Positions 1 through 8,591 of a stretch of DNA of 64,000 nucleotides are shown here, piece by piece (position 1 is the first letter of the stretch; each line of letters opens with the position of its first letter). This stretch comes from Parasphingorhabdus litoris DSM 22379 (GTDB lineage Bacteria; Pseudomonadota; Alphaproteobacteria; Sphingomonadales; Sphingomonadaceae): contig NZ_CP086727.1 of the NCBI RefSeq assembly GCF_020906275.1, positions 2,542,001 through 2,606,000 of the forward strand. The letters run 5' to 3'. The notes beneath the pieces were generated by a model that did no database searches, was not told where the DNA came from, and worked only from the letters and a program-made list of their open reading frames with translations. The position numbers were made by a program, and so were the translations under genes.

Positions 1-135
1 CGCGATGACTTTCGCATGTTTCGTCTCGACCGCATGGAGAAACTGAGCAAGACCAGAAAGACCTTCACGCCCGCACCGGAACGCTCGCTGGCTGAAATTC
101 TGCGTCAGATCGAAGGAAAATATGGAAAGCAATAG
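1..135 (+). CDS. C-terminal end of a WYL-domain (YafY-type) transcriptional regulator, partial
   Basis: The frame is open from base 1 to a TAG at 133-135 and gives the last 44 residues of a protein whose start lies outside the window. The fragment begins RDDFRMFRLDRMEKL, which resembles the 'R-x-FRLDRI' strand closing WYL ligand-sensing domains in YafY-type HTH regulators. In that family an N-terminal winged helix binds DNA and the WYL domain senses a ligand or nucleic acid. Only the tail is visible, so the assignment rests on this one motif. The next gene, a GST, starts 93 bp downstream with its own ribosome site. Confidence 0.5.
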   Translation, partial: RDDFRMFRLDRMEKLSKTRKTFTPAPERSLAEILRQIEGKYGKQ

Positions 136-170
136 CGTCGGCGAAAGACGTCAGTTTAAATAAGTGCCAA

Positions 171-199
171 CTGCAAAACATCTATCAATTTGCTATGAT
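171..199 (+). promoter_or_regulatory. Possible sigma70-type promoter for the GST gene
   Basis: A TATGAT hexamer at 194-199 lies 17 bp after CTGCAA (171-176), a weak match to TTGACA. Transcription would start near 206, giving a leader of about 23 nt containing the AGGAG ribosome site. The -10 is good and the -35 poor. Confidence 0.3.
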
Positions 200-228
200 T
201 TCAATCCTCGACAATAAAGGAGCAGATA

Positions 229-855
229 ATGTCCCCAACTCCATCACCGCTCACTTTTTACACCAACCCCATGTCCCGTGGTCAAATCGCGCGATGGGCG
301 CTACATGAGGCGGGGGCCGACTATGATCAGAAGATCATTGCATATGAAGGCGAAATGAAATCGGATGAATATCTCGCCATCAATCCGATGGGCAAGGTTC
401 CTGCTATTGTACACAATGGCGGGACAGTGACAGAATGCGCGGCGATTTGTGCGTATCTGGCCGATAGTTTTCCGGAAGCCGGCCTCGCGCCTACAGCAGA
501 TGAGCGCGCGGACTACTACCGCTGGTTGTTTTTCGCGGCAGGGCCGATTGAACAGGCAGTATTGGATCGTAATTTCGGCCTGTCCCCTACAGAAGAGCAA
601 GAGCGTACTGCAGGTTACGGTAGTTATGACCGTGCCATGGATGTTTTGGATCAGATGCTGCAATCCCGTGCTTATGTATGTGGCGATCGCTTCACCATGG
701 CGGACGTCTATGTCGGCTCGCAAGTTGACTGGGGCCTGCAGTTTCAAAGTTTCCCGGAGCGTGACAGTTTCCAAGCTTATGCAGAGCGTTTGCGGACTCG
801 CGACAAATATAAGGAAGCCAAGGCAATTGATGCCGCACTGATGCCAGAAAGCTAG
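229..855 (+). CDS. Glutathione S-transferase family protein
   Basis: A 208-residue cytosolic protein of usual GST length. The N-terminal half is a thioredoxin-like fold with the glutathione-site signature GKVPAIV (residues 55-61, cis-Pro58) followed by a T-E-C turn (68-70) where many GSTs have E-S. The C-terminal half is the all-helical GST domain, with the F-T-M-A-D-V-Y element typical of its hydrophobic core. It probably conjugates or reduces electrophiles with glutathione; the substrate cannot be read. The ATG is preceded by AAAGGAG at good spacing. The gene looks monocistronic, between a WYL regulator end and an exported orphan gene. Confidence 0.88.
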   Translation: MSPTPSPLTFYTNPMSRGQIARWALHEAGADYDQKIIAYEGEMKSDEYLAINPMGKVPAIVHNGGTVTECAAICAYLADSFPEAGLAPTADERADYYRWLFFAAGPIEQAVLDRNFGLSPTEEQERTAGYGSYDRAMDVLDQMLQSRAYVCGDRFTMADVYVGSQVDWGLQFQSFPERDSFQAYAERLRTRDKYKEAKAIDAALMPES

Positions 856-1019
856 GGTTACCGCGACAGAAGAAACTACTCCGCCTATCAAAAATCAATT
901 ATTGAGCAATTTTCTCGATAAAAAAACAGGCGCCCTGTAACCATATTCGGTACAGCCGCGAAACCTCCTATGAATGCAGCAAGCAAACGCATGTTGCAAC
1001 AGATAGGAAGGACGAAGTC

Positions 1020-1469
1020 ATGAAAAATTCGTTTATCGCCGCCGCTGCTGCCATTGTTAGCATTACCGCAACGCCCGCATTTGCAGACTCCGCCATCGAC
1101 ACACAAAGCATGGTAGAGATCGCAACTCCCCAAAAGCAGCAGGCTGTTAATCTACCGATTAGCAAATTTGATCTCGCTGGCGTCGCAAACCAACAGGACC
1201 ATAGTTTCATGGCGACCATGACCAACACATTTGAGCCTGGTTACCGCGTCAAAAATGAAGGTGCGTCTCCGACTGAACAATCCAGTATCGGAATTGCCAA
1301 CCTATTCGTTCCACAAGAGTTTTCTTATCGCTCAACAGCACAAGATAGCGGCGTGGATGCAGTCACCCCCGGACGTTTTCTTTCCAGCTCGATCCGGTCG
1401 GACTTTTTGTCTGATGCAGGACCAGCAGCTTTTGACAAAAGCTCCGTGGGCGTTCGCTTCGGCTTTTAA
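1020..1469 (+). CDS. Small exported protein of unknown function with an OMP-like C-terminus
   Basis: A 149-residue protein with a clear Sec signal peptide (MKNSF, an Ala/Ile-rich core, then AFA-DS, cleavage after about residue 22). I recognise no domain. The mature part is polar and low in cysteine. The last ten residues end VGVRFGF, with hydrophobic or aromatic residues at -1, -3, -5 and -7, the pattern of a beta-signal recognised by BamA. It may be a small outer-membrane or periplasmic protein. AAGGA lies 8 bases before the ATG, and a strong intrinsic terminator follows at 1524, so the gene is probably transcribed alone. Confidence 0.65.
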   Translation: MKNSFIAAAAAIVSITATPAFADSAIDTQSMVEIATPQKQQAVNLPISKFDLAGVANQQDHSFMATMTNTFEPGYRVKNEGASPTEQSSIGIANLFVPQEFSYRSTAQDSGVDAVTPGRFLSSSIRSDFLSDAGPAAFDKSSVGVRFGF

Positions 1470-1523
1470 CTTCTTCCTCCTTCTTTCAGCGCTCTTTCCT
1501 CATCTCTCTGAGCCTGAAAGATA

Positions 1524-1559
1524 AAGGCCAGATGGTTTACCCCATCTGGCCTTATTTTT
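1524..1559 (+). terminator. Intrinsic terminator after the exported orphan gene
   Basis: A perfect 12-bp stem (AAGGCCAGATGG at 1524-1535 with its complement at 1542-1553), a 6-nt loop, and the T-rich tail ATTTTTA. It lies about 55 bp after the stop at 1469 and just before the convergent lipoprotein gene. The minus-strand side has no good T-run. Confidence 0.85.
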
Positions 1560-1586
1560 ATCTGCACGATTTATGATTGCGGGAGA

Positions 1587-2297
1587 CTAATTTTCTTTAG
1601 TCAGTCCCGTTGTGTTGATCGTTTCATCAGCTGCGTCACGAGCCTGTTCCGGCGCATATTGAAGGCGCCAAGCATCAAGATCGCGCTCATATTCTTCATA
1701 GGCAAGATAGAAATCATTGAAGGGTTTTTCCAATTCAGCCAGCGCCTGCGCGCCAAAATCCTTCATGCCATCTTCTTTTGTGATAATCGCCCGTTGACTT
1801 ACTTGAACTGCCTGATCGCAAAAAGGACGACGCAACGGCGAGAATGACCAGTAATTATAGAGGCTGGTCTGATGACGATCATGCGCCTGTTTATAGCCGC
1901 TGCCCTGCTCTCGACGAAACTTGCTTATGATCGCGCTGTTAGCATTGCGAAGATATTTTTTGTTGTTGCCGATAAACGCGTTGTAATCGCTTACGAGGCG
2001 CGCATATTGCGGTCCAGTACAGCTTAGCGCCGCTACATTTAAAGCAGCGCGAACATGCCATAGTGTTTCCAGTGGACCCAGATCACGGTTGATGGTCTGA
2101 CGCAGGCCGTCCGCGCGCAAAGGCGGGACAATGGTATTGGCACTCGCTCCAAAGGGAGTTGTGGGAGCACGCGGCGTATATTGGGGTTGTTGCACCGCGG
2201 GTGACGCCACGGGAGCAGGAGCGGTCTGACACGCTGCGAGAACAGAAACAGCCGCTGTGGCAACCAAAAGGCGTAGATTTTTAAAACCCTGTATCAC
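1587..2297 (-). CDS. Putative lipoprotein of unknown function
   Basis: A 236-residue protein with a short basic N-terminus, a hydrophobic stretch and a lipobox (V-L-A-A-C, Cys22), so it is probably a lipid-anchored envelope protein. A Pro/Ala/Gln-rich linker (about 25-55) precedes a mainly helical domain with two further cysteines and a charged C-terminal tail. No known domain is recognised. The start is GTG with GGGGAG 6 bases upstream. It follows the BI-1 gene on the same strand but is separated from it by a strong terminator, so it probably has its own promoter. Confidence 0.7.
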   Translation of the reverse strand: MIQGFKNLRLLVATAAVSVLAACQTAPAPVASPAVQQPQYTPRAPTTPFGASANTIVPPLRADGLRQTINRDLGPLETLWHVRAALNVAALSCTGPQYARLVSDYNAFIGNNKKYLRNANSAIISKFRREQGSGYKQAHDRHQTSLYNYWSFSPLRRPFCDQAVQVSQRAIITKEDGMKDFGAQALAELEKPFNDFYLAYEEYERDLDAWRLQYAPEQARDAADETINTTGLTKEN

Positions 2298-2382
2298 TTT
2301 ACTCTCCCCTATAAACTGTCGCGTTTCCTATGCCGGGCGTTTAGGATTGTCCAGCATTAGCAACGGGAAAACGACCAACCGC

Positions 2383-2418
2383 CAAAAGAAAAAGCCCAGC
2401 AGTTTCCCGCTGGGCTTT
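2383..2418 (-). terminator. Intrinsic terminator of the BI-1 gene
   Basis: A 10-bp GC-rich stem (AAAGCCCAGC at 2391-2400 with its complement at 2409-2418) and an 8-nt loop. On the minus strand a T-rich tract (complement of 2383-2393) follows. It sits about 30 bp downstream of the BI-1 stop and upstream of the lipoprotein gene. Confidence 0.85.
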
Positions 2419-2447
2419 GTTCTAAATCAAAACATATGAACCAAAGC

Positions 2448-3182
2448 TTATTCTTGGCTGCCCATAAAGCTCAGCAAGAACTGGAACATGTTGATGAAGT
2501 CCAGATAGAGGTTCAGTGCACTCATGATCACCACTTTGCCAACCATGTCGGTGCCAGCAACATAAGCATACATGCTCTTGATCCGCTGGGTGTCATAGGC
2601 AGTCAGACCTGCAAAGATCAGAACACCAATGGCGCTGATCACGAAATGGAACATCGTGGATTGCAGGAAGATGTTAATCACCATTGCAACGATCAGACCA
2701 ATAACGCCCATGATCAGGAAACTGCCCCAGCCAGACAGATCTTTCTTGGTTGTGTAACCAAAGAGGCTCAGCCCTAAGAAAGCAGCTGCGGTTGCGAAGA
2801 AGGTCTGCGCAATTGATGCGCCCGTAAAGACGAGAAAAATTGTCGACATAGAAAGGCCCATGAGGGTTGCAAAGCCCCAGAACATGGCCTGAAGCGTGAA
2901 TGTCGAAAATTTATTCTGGCCAAAGCTCATGGCAAAAACAATGGCCAATGGCGACAACATAATCACCCATTTCAGCGGACCACCACCAAACATGATTTCG
3001 GCCGCCATGCCAGAGCTGGCAAAAAGCATAGCTACTATACCGGTCAACAACACGCCGCTGGCCATATAGTTGTAAACTTTAAGCATGTACGAACGCAATC
3101 CAGCGTCATAAGCGACATCGGATTGTGGCGCAGTTCCAACGGGTGCGCGCGACATTGTCGTTCTAGGGTCAGGCCATGCCAT
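2448..3182 (-). CDS. Bax inhibitor-1/YccA family membrane protein
   Basis: A 244-residue polytopic protein with about seven hydrophobic segments. Family signs include the N-terminal D-A-G-L-R-S-Y-M-L-K-V-Y-N-Y-M stretch, the F-A-G-L-T-A-Y-D-T-Q motif late in the protein and the C-terminal A-L-x-L-Y-L-D-F-I-N-x-F. BI-1/TMBIM proteins are pH-sensitive calcium-leak channels, and YccA also modulates FtsH. The ATG at 3182 has GAGGAG 10 bases upstream; a longer in-frame extension to 3272 lacks this and looks non-coding. A terminator follows at 2391-2418. Confidence 0.9.
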   Translation of the reverse strand: MAWPDPRTTMSRAPVGTAPQSDVAYDAGLRSYMLKVYNYMASGVLLTGIVAMLFASSGMAAEIMFGGGPLKWVIMLSPLAIVFAMSFGQNKFSTFTLQAMFWGFATLMGLSMSTIFLVFTGASIAQTFFATAAAFLGLSLFGYTTKKDLSGWGSFLIMGVIGLIVAMVINIFLQSTMFHFVISAIGVLIFAGLTAYDTQRIKSMYAYVAGTDMVGKVVIMSALNLYLDFINMFQFLLSFMGSQE

Positions 3183-3303
3183 AATATTCAAACTCCTCGG
3201 TTTATTCAGCCGCTTAATACAAAAATGCGACGCTATCTCACCCAATATCGGTTGATTGTGTGAATTTTTCAAGAAAAACCGAAGATCGAACCTGCAAAAT
3301 CAA

Positions 3304-3421
3304 TAAGCACCAGCGATAGACACCATCAATCGATATTCGAATTTCTGCCAAGAAATGAAAATATGGGCATCAAATATGCCGCAAATCGCTCTCTATGAAT
3401 ATGATCTATCGCTGGTGCTTA
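3304..3421. repeat. 118-bp element bounded by a perfect 17-bp inverted repeat
   Basis: The arms 3304-3320 (TAAGCACCAGCGATAGA) and 3405-3421 are exact reverse complements, separated by 84 bp of AT-rich sequence that contains a smaller hairpin (GGCAT/ATGCC at 3366-3380). It occupies most of the 255-bp gap between the phosphatase stop and the BI-1 start. No open frame is evident inside. It could be a MITE-like element, a structured RNA or a distant-armed operator. No second copy is seen in the window. Confidence 0.6.
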
Positions 3422-3437
3422 GTGAGTGGCAGCGGGC

Positions 3438-3896
3438 TCAAGTCAATTTATCGATAAGCGCCTTTGCGCCAGCCACTGCATCGGCCCAGGTTGTATCAAA
3501 TGCCTCATCACTCTCATAATAAGGATCAATGACGCCTTCTCCTTCTCGCCCTTCAACATGGTCTAGAAATAGTGACAACACGGCCACGCTATCTGCTGGC
3601 TGAATGGCCTGTAAGCGGCTTAGATTATCGCCATCAAGCGCGATGATATAATCGAAATTCCGAAAATCAGAGGCTCGGACCGGGCGTGCACGCAGGTGGT
3701 CAATGGGAGCGCCATTTTTTGCAGCTACAGCCTGCGCTCGGTCATCCGGCGGTCGACCTTCGTGCCAGTCATGCGTACCAGCCGAGTCAATAATCATACT
3801 TTTGTGCGCCAACCCACATTGTTGGCGCAGTGCAGCCTCCGCCAAAGGTGACCGGCAAATATTGCCCATACAAACAAAAAGAACTGAAATAGCCAT
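3438..3896 (-). CDS. Low-molecular-weight protein tyrosine phosphatase
   Basis: A 152-residue enzyme of standard length. The catalytic loop C-M-G-N-I-C-R-S is at residues 9-16 (nucleophile Cys9, phosphate-binding Arg15), and the general acid is Asp124 in D-P-Y-Y. These are the complete LMW-PTP signatures. In bacteria such enzymes dephosphorylate tyrosine kinases or arsenate-like substrates, often in exopolysaccharide control, but no BY-kinase is adjacent here. The ATG has GGGGGG four bases upstream. Confidence 0.93.
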   Translation of the reverse strand: MAISVLFVCMGNICRSPLAEAALRQQCGLAHKSMIIDSAGTHDWHEGRPPDDRAQAVAAKNGAPIDHLRARPVRASDFRNFDYIIALDGDNLSRLQAIQPADSVAVLSLFLDHVEGREGEGVIDPYYESDEAFDTTWADAVAGAKALIDKLT

Positions 3897-3979
3897 ACGA
3901 CCCCCCGATAGCTAATTTTATAAGGTATTTTTATTGGAGATATATGATCGCCCTCACACGATCCAACATTGAATGGAAG

Positions 3980-4561
3980 TTATCGTGTCGGCTCAAATTT
4001 TTGAAGTTCGAAAACACCGCATGCTATCCGGCCACCACTTTCTCCCGATGGATCAGTCTTCATATCATCTGGACCGGCATGAACAATAAATGCTGCGCCA
4101 TCTGCATCGATTAGCGCATTGGAGCCCTCTTTCAAGCTAGCACCATCTATTGTAGCCTCAGCCGAACCGAAGCCATCATCACCAATAACCAGATTTAGCA
4201 AGTCACCCATATGTGCACCTTGCGGATTGTCGAACCCATGCTGTCGGTTGGTGGGATTCCAGTGCCCACCCGCCGATTTGAAGTCCGGCCCTTCACATTT
4301 CCCTGTCTCGTGAATATGCACGCCGCGTGGCCCAGGTCCCAGCCCGCGAGCATCTATCCGGACGATTAATCCACCATCGCCCTCACCAATAATGACTTCG
4401 CCATATTGCGCTTGATCAGCCCCCATCAAAGTCGCTCGTGCAATGCTTTCTGCCGGTGCTAGCCCAGATTCCGAGCCGCCACCGCTACACGCCCCAAGCG
4501 CCAGGCTTAATCCCGCAAGCAATAACACTGCGTTACCTGGTTTTCGGTGGATAATGCTCAT
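3980..4561 (-). CDS. sodC: Cu/Zn superoxide dismutase, lipoprotein form
   Basis: A 193-residue protein that dismutates superoxide in the envelope. A signal peptide ends in the lipobox L-G-A-C (Cys25), followed by a Gly/Ser linker, so it is membrane-anchored. All metal ligands are visible: Cu at His82 and His84 (H-I-H), His100 (bridging) and His161; Zn at His108, His117 and Asp120. Cys89 and Cys181 match the conserved disulfide. I chose the ATG at 4561, which has GAGG nine bases upstream, over a longer frame starting at 4597. Confidence 0.93.
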   Translation of the reverse strand: MSIIHRKPGNAVLLLAGLSLALGACSGGGSESGLAPAESIARATLMGADQAQYGEVIIGEGDGGLIVRIDARGLGPGPRGVHIHETGKCEGPDFKSAGGHWNPTNRQHGFDNPQGAHMGDLLNLVIGDDGFGSAEATIDGASLKEGSNALIDADGAAFIVHAGPDDMKTDPSGESGGRIACGVFELQKFEPTR

Positions 4562-4659
4562 TACATATTTCCTCAGTTTGTCTTCAGCCGGTTCCATGGT
4601 AGCAGCGCTTCAGTCGCCTTGAAACTATTTATGCGAAAGCATTTATCTATCGGAGCCTG

Positions 4660-5145
4660 ATGCCAGAAAGCCGTTATCTGATCGCCTTGGGCTCCAATCA
4701 GCGCCATATCCGCTATGGTTTGCCACGCGCGGTACTTAAAGCGGCAATGGCTGAACTGGATGCCAATGCAATCACGGTTCTCAGAAGATCGTCGATAATA
4801 GAATCACGGCCAATCGGACCGTCAAATCGGCAATATGCCAATGCCGCGATTCTGGTCGAAACCCAGCATGATCCCAAAAGCTTGTTGAACGCATTAAAGT
4901 CTATCGAATCAGCGTTTGGTTCAAGGCGCGGAGTTCGATGGTCCCGGCGGGTTCTTGATCTTGATATTATCTTGTGGGGCGGAGGCTCCTTTTACAGTCA
5001 TGTTCCGGCCCTCACCATACCCCATGTTGAGATGCAAAAACGACCGTTCGTCCTCCGCCCAGCCGCTGAAATTGCGGCTGATTGGAGCGATCCTGTTACC
5101 GGCCTGACAATCAGGCAACTGGCTTACCGAATTGGCAAAACTTAA
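4660..5145 (+). CDS. folK: 6-hydroxymethyl-7,8-dihydropterin pyrophosphokinase (HPPK)
   Basis: A 161-residue folate-biosynthesis enzyme that transfers pyrophosphate from ATP to 6-hydroxymethyl-dihydropterin. It begins with the substrate motif A-L-G-S-N (9-13), carries the signature R-R-V-L-D-L-D (96-102) with the two Mg-binding aspartates 100 and 102, and then I-P-H (120-122). Length is normal for HPPK. CGGAG lies four bases before the ATG. It stands alone here, without folP or folB, and is divergent from sodC. Confidence 0.93.
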   Translation: MPESRYLIALGSNQRHIRYGLPRAVLKAAMAELDANAITVLRRSSIIESRPIGPSNRQYANAAILVETQHDPKSLLNALKSIESAFGSRRGVRWSRRVLDLDIILWGGGSFYSHVPALTIPHVEMQKRPFVLRPAAEIAADWSDPVTGLTIRQLAYRIGKT

Positions 5146-5172
5146 AAACCTCACAAAAGCGCTCAAAGCCGC

Positions 5173-5201
5173 TTGACCAGAACGCCAAGCCCCACTAGGG
5201 A
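5173..5201 (+). promoter_or_regulatory. Possible promoter of tRNA-Lys
   Basis: TTGACC (5173-5178) and TAGGGA (5196-5201) are spaced by 17 bp, and the predicted start is about 24 nt before the mature tRNA. The -35 is good and the -10 weak. Confidence 0.35.
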
Positions 5202-5231
5202 GGCGCTTCGCAGCAGCAATTGCGCAGTTGT

Positions 5232-5307
5232 GGGCCCTTAGCTCAGTCGGTAGAGCAACTGACTTTTAATCAGTAGGTCGCTGGTTCGAACCCAGCAGGG
5301 CTCACCA
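5232..5307 (+). tRNA. tRNA-Lys (anticodon TTT)
   Basis: A 76-nt cloverleaf. The acceptor arms GGGCCCT and AGGGCTC pair over 7 bp (one G-T); the D stem is GCTC/GAGC; the anticodon stem ACTGA/TCAGT encloses loop CTTTTAA, anticodon TTT; the T arm contains GGTTCGAACCC. Discriminator A and an encoded CCA end at 5307. Confidence 0.98.
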
Positions 5308-5455
5308 CCATTTTCAATATTTGGCAAACGAGCAGGGTGAACCGGTCCTGCACATATCGCATAGTTAGACCCAGTCTGAAGGTCGGTCGATTGGCCGTAT
5401 GAGCACATCGGCATCTCCGCCCTTTATTCTAATATGAAGTACCTTGTTGCGCTGT

Positions 5456-8368
5456 CTAAGGATTCGAGTCCATTGCCTGCACAATATCGACAGCACCATT
5501 CCTGTCCATTGCAGGGAGGATATAGGCGGCGACGGCATCTTCGCTGGTAAAAACCTGTGATGCGAGAGCTTTTATGTCTTCAACCGTCATGGTTTCCAAA
5601 ACCATCTTGCGCACCCGATGTCGGGCTATTCCATGACCCTCTGTCTGAGCATCGCCCAGAACTGACAACCAATAGCTGTTATTCTCCAATGTGCTGTCAA
5701 TATCGTCGATAATCGGCTTGACCGCCCGCCCAAAAATATCCTGATCGATGGTCCCCGTCGCAAGATCTTTACCAACGGCCAGAACGGCTTGCCGGATATC
5801 TTCTGCTTTTTCCGGGGCGGCGGTAACGCTGGCGAATATATATCCATAGCCTTCAAACAGATCGTTCGCGAATATTCCGGCACCCGGTGAATAGGTTGCC
5901 CCCATTTCTTCACGCAAAACGCTTGTCAGGCGGTTTCTAAAGATGCTGCGCAAGACCTGCATCTTGAATATATTACTTGGATCGGAAGCATCTGGCGCCG
6001 GCCAATAGACACGCACAACCGCCTGATCCGGATTCCCTTGATGATAATATACAAACGGCTCAGCAGGCGCCTCTGGAAAATCCAGCATCTGCATTTCTGG
6101 ATATGCATTCTTGCTATTGGCACGTTTGGGCAAAGCGCCGAATGTCCTGGCAGCCTCTGCAATGGCGGTTTCTCGATCAATGTCACCAACGATCGTAATT
6201 TCGATCAATCCATTCTCCAGTTGCGGACTAATCCAATCTCGAACTTCCTGAATTTGGGGAGACAGAAAAGCTTCCAGATCGGTATAACCATAGCGCGGAT
6301 CACCAGAACGGATCATGCGCGGCAACACCTTCTCTGCCACTGTCATCGGGGTGGCATCATGGGTTGGATACCAGGCCTTCATTTTTTCCCAATAGCGTTT
6401 CGCGATTTCGTGCCGGTAGGCCGGCGCGACGACATGTGCCGTCATCAGATTCAATTGATCGGCCAGATCTTCCCGGCCAGTCCTGCCGATAACCTCCAAA
6501 GCATCATTGTCCGGACGCAGCCGCACTCTCGCCGCCACCCTTTTCCCTGCAAAAAGTGTTGCTAGATCGTCAGCACGATGTCCAACCACACCGCTGTCGC
6601 CGATCAGGTTTTCTGCAAGCCTCCGTAGCTCTTCACTTTTGCGAGGCATAGAGAGAAAGCCGCTACCGACTCGCACCCGAATACCGATCGTATCGGTGTC
6701 GAAGTCTGTCTGCTTGAAGTTCAGGCGCACATTATTGGTAAAGGTTATGCGATAAGCGTCAGCATCTGGAAGGTAGGATTCGCTGCTGACACTTCCTGCC
6801 GTTCCAAATTGTGTATAGCCAAATTCCTGAGCTTCCTTTTTTTCCGGCGCTGACAGCGCAATTTGACGAGAGGTTGAAAAAGCCGACCGGATTTCTTCTT
6901 CGGGGTTTTCCAATTTGGCGCTGGTTGCCAGATAAATAACGGGTTCATCGAAGCTCGCCCAACGCTCTCGAAACACACGCTCGATCTCCGCGAGAGAGAT
7001 ATTGGCCGCAAATTTTTCAAATATCGCAAGATTGTCTTCTGGCGAGGTGAACACGCGTTCCTGCGCAAAACTGTTCACCAGCTCATTGGCGTAGTTATAT
7101 TCCGCGCGTGAATAGGTCTTGCGGGTCGATTTGCGATCCACAGCCGTCTCAAAACTCTTGCGCGCCCTAACCATTTGTTCGTCCAACTCGGCTTGGGAAA
7201 AGCCATAGGTCAAAATACTGCGGATCTCCTGATCACCAGCTGCAAGGGCCTTTTGCCAGTTTTCCGGACGACTGCGCAATCGCACGATCATACCATCAAC
7301 GGTTTGTTCTGCTGTATAGCGGCTGACCGTTGCATCCAGAAAGTCGGCGTCTCCTGTCTCTGTTTTTCGCCACAAACGACGATTCAGCATTCGCATACCC
7401 AAAATACGTGAGAAGGTGTTTTTTCGCTCCGCAATTGTATCATCGCGTCGCTCATAAGGGCTTAAAGCACCCAAGGACACAAAAGTAAGAATCTCATCAT
7501 TTTGATGATAGCCGATCTTGCCCGGAACAATTTCAGCTGATGGAGTTTTAGCATGGGCAAGCGCCGGCATGCTCGGTTTCCAATCGCTGAAATAGGCTTC
7601 GATTTTTTTGATCGCTTCGGCAGTATCTACATCGCCGATGAAAGCGATAAATGTATTTTCCGGACGGTAGTAACCGCGATAATATTTGACAAATTCCGAG
7701 CGGGGCATGGTGGCGATAGTTTCATCAATGCCAATGGGCAATCGGTCGACCAAACCACTACCCTGGGTCAGAAAGCCCATATTCGCAACGAGAGCCCGAA
7801 AGTTCACAGAATCTCGGCTGCGTTTTTCAGAGGCAATGACGCCACGCTCCCGTTCGATCGCATCTTTGTCCAACGTTAGATTTTCTGCCGTTTCGCGCAT
7901 GAGGAAAAAAGCCTCATTCAAGATTTCTTCACCGACCGTTGGCAGGTTAAGCTTATAGGTTGTCTGACTAAACCCTGTGCTCGCATTGGTGTCTGCGCCA
8001 AAGGCCAGGCCATAGCGTTCCAAACGTTTGACCATCTCCCCTTCAGGCACATTTTTGGAACCGTTAAACGCCATATGTTCCAGGAAATGCGCGATACCGC
8101 GCTGTTCTTCGGTTTCGTTCAAGGACCCCGTCGCGATGCGCATCCTTAAAGCGGCCACACCGCTTGGGGTGCTGTTTTTCATGACTGCATAACGCAGCCC
8201 GTTAGCCAGTATTCCATAAACCACGCGAGTGTCCGGTTTTAGATCGCTTCGGTCATGCGCAAAGCCGCTTTTGCGACCTGCATCTTTGGCCAATGCCGGA
8301 CTAGGCCCTAAGGTCAAAAAAACTGCAAGCAGCGCAGAAGGAAGTAGCAACCGGATATACTGTCGCAT
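5456..8368 (-). CDS. Exported M16 (insulinase/pitrilysin) family zinc protease, PqqL/FusC-like size
   Basis: A 970-residue protein with a Sec signal peptide (cleaved near A-L-A, residue 27), so probably periplasmic. The N-terminal M16 module has the inverted zinc motif H94-F-L-E-H98, with Glu174 (in E-R-E-R-G-V) about 75 residues on as third ligand. The C-terminal half repeats the M16 fold without a zinc motif, as expected for the two-lobed chamber of these proteases. It lies 223 bp downstream of, and on the same strand as, a TonB receptor. This recalls E. coli YddB-PqqL and Pectobacterium FusA-FusC, where the protease cuts imported protein. GGAG lies eight bases before the ATG. Confidence 0.9.
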   Translation of the reverse strand: MRQYIRLLLPSALLAVFLTLGPSPALAKDAGRKSGFAHDRSDLKPDTRVVYGILANGLRYAVMKNSTPSGVAALRMRIATGSLNETEEQRGIAHFLEHMAFNGSKNVPEGEMVKRLERYGLAFGADTNASTGFSQTTYKLNLPTVGEEILNEAFFLMRETAENLTLDKDAIERERGVIASEKRSRDSVNFRALVANMGFLTQGSGLVDRLPIGIDETIATMPRSEFVKYYRGYYRPENTFIAFIGDVDTAEAIKKIEAYFSDWKPSMPALAHAKTPSAEIVPGKIGYHQNDEILTFVSLGALSPYERRDDTIAERKNTFSRILGMRMLNRRLWRKTETGDADFLDATVSRYTAEQTVDGMIVRLRSRPENWQKALAAGDQEIRSILTYGFSQAELDEQMVRARKSFETAVDRKSTRKTYSRAEYNYANELVNSFAQERVFTSPEDNLAIFEKFAANISLAEIERVFRERWASFDEPVIYLATSAKLENPEEEIRSAFSTSRQIALSAPEKKEAQEFGYTQFGTAGSVSSESYLPDADAYRITFTNNVRLNFKQTDFDTDTIGIRVRVGSGFLSMPRKSEELRRLAENLIGDSGVVGHRADDLATLFAGKRVAARVRLRPDNDALEVIGRTGREDLADQLNLMTAHVVAPAYRHEIAKRYWEKMKAWYPTHDATPMTVAEKVLPRMIRSGDPRYGYTDLEAFLSPQIQEVRDWISPQLENGLIEITIVGDIDRETAIAEAARTFGALPKRANSKNAYPEMQMLDFPEAPAEPFVYYHQGNPDQAVVRVYWPAPDASDPSNIFKMQVLRSIFRNRLTSVLREEMGATYSPGAGIFANDLFEGYGYIFASVTAAPEKAEDIRQAVLAVGKDLATGTIDQDIFGRAVKPIIDDIDSTLENNSYWLSVLGDAQTEGHGIARHRVRKMVLETMTVEDIKALASQVFTSEDAVAAYILPAMDRNGAVDIVQAMDSNP

Positions 8369-8591
8369 TGCAAATTCTCCAGAGAATCAGGGGGATTTAT
8401 CTGATCTTGTTCAAAGCTATTACTATATAGGACGCGCTTCCAAACAAATTCCTCAATATATGGGGAAAATTATCTGCTACCCAAGCATCATCTATTACGG
8501 CGCGCGACAAGAGTTCATCAGTCGGTTCTGTCTCCTGAGGCCGATACGAGGTTTAGGGTGGGAACGATCGACCCCAGGAAACAGATGGGCT

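Noticed and set aside
301..891. 196-codon minus-strand frame opposite the GST gene
   Set aside because: It is a shadow of the GST gene: no ribosome site, no recognisable domain, and the plus strand encodes a clear GST.
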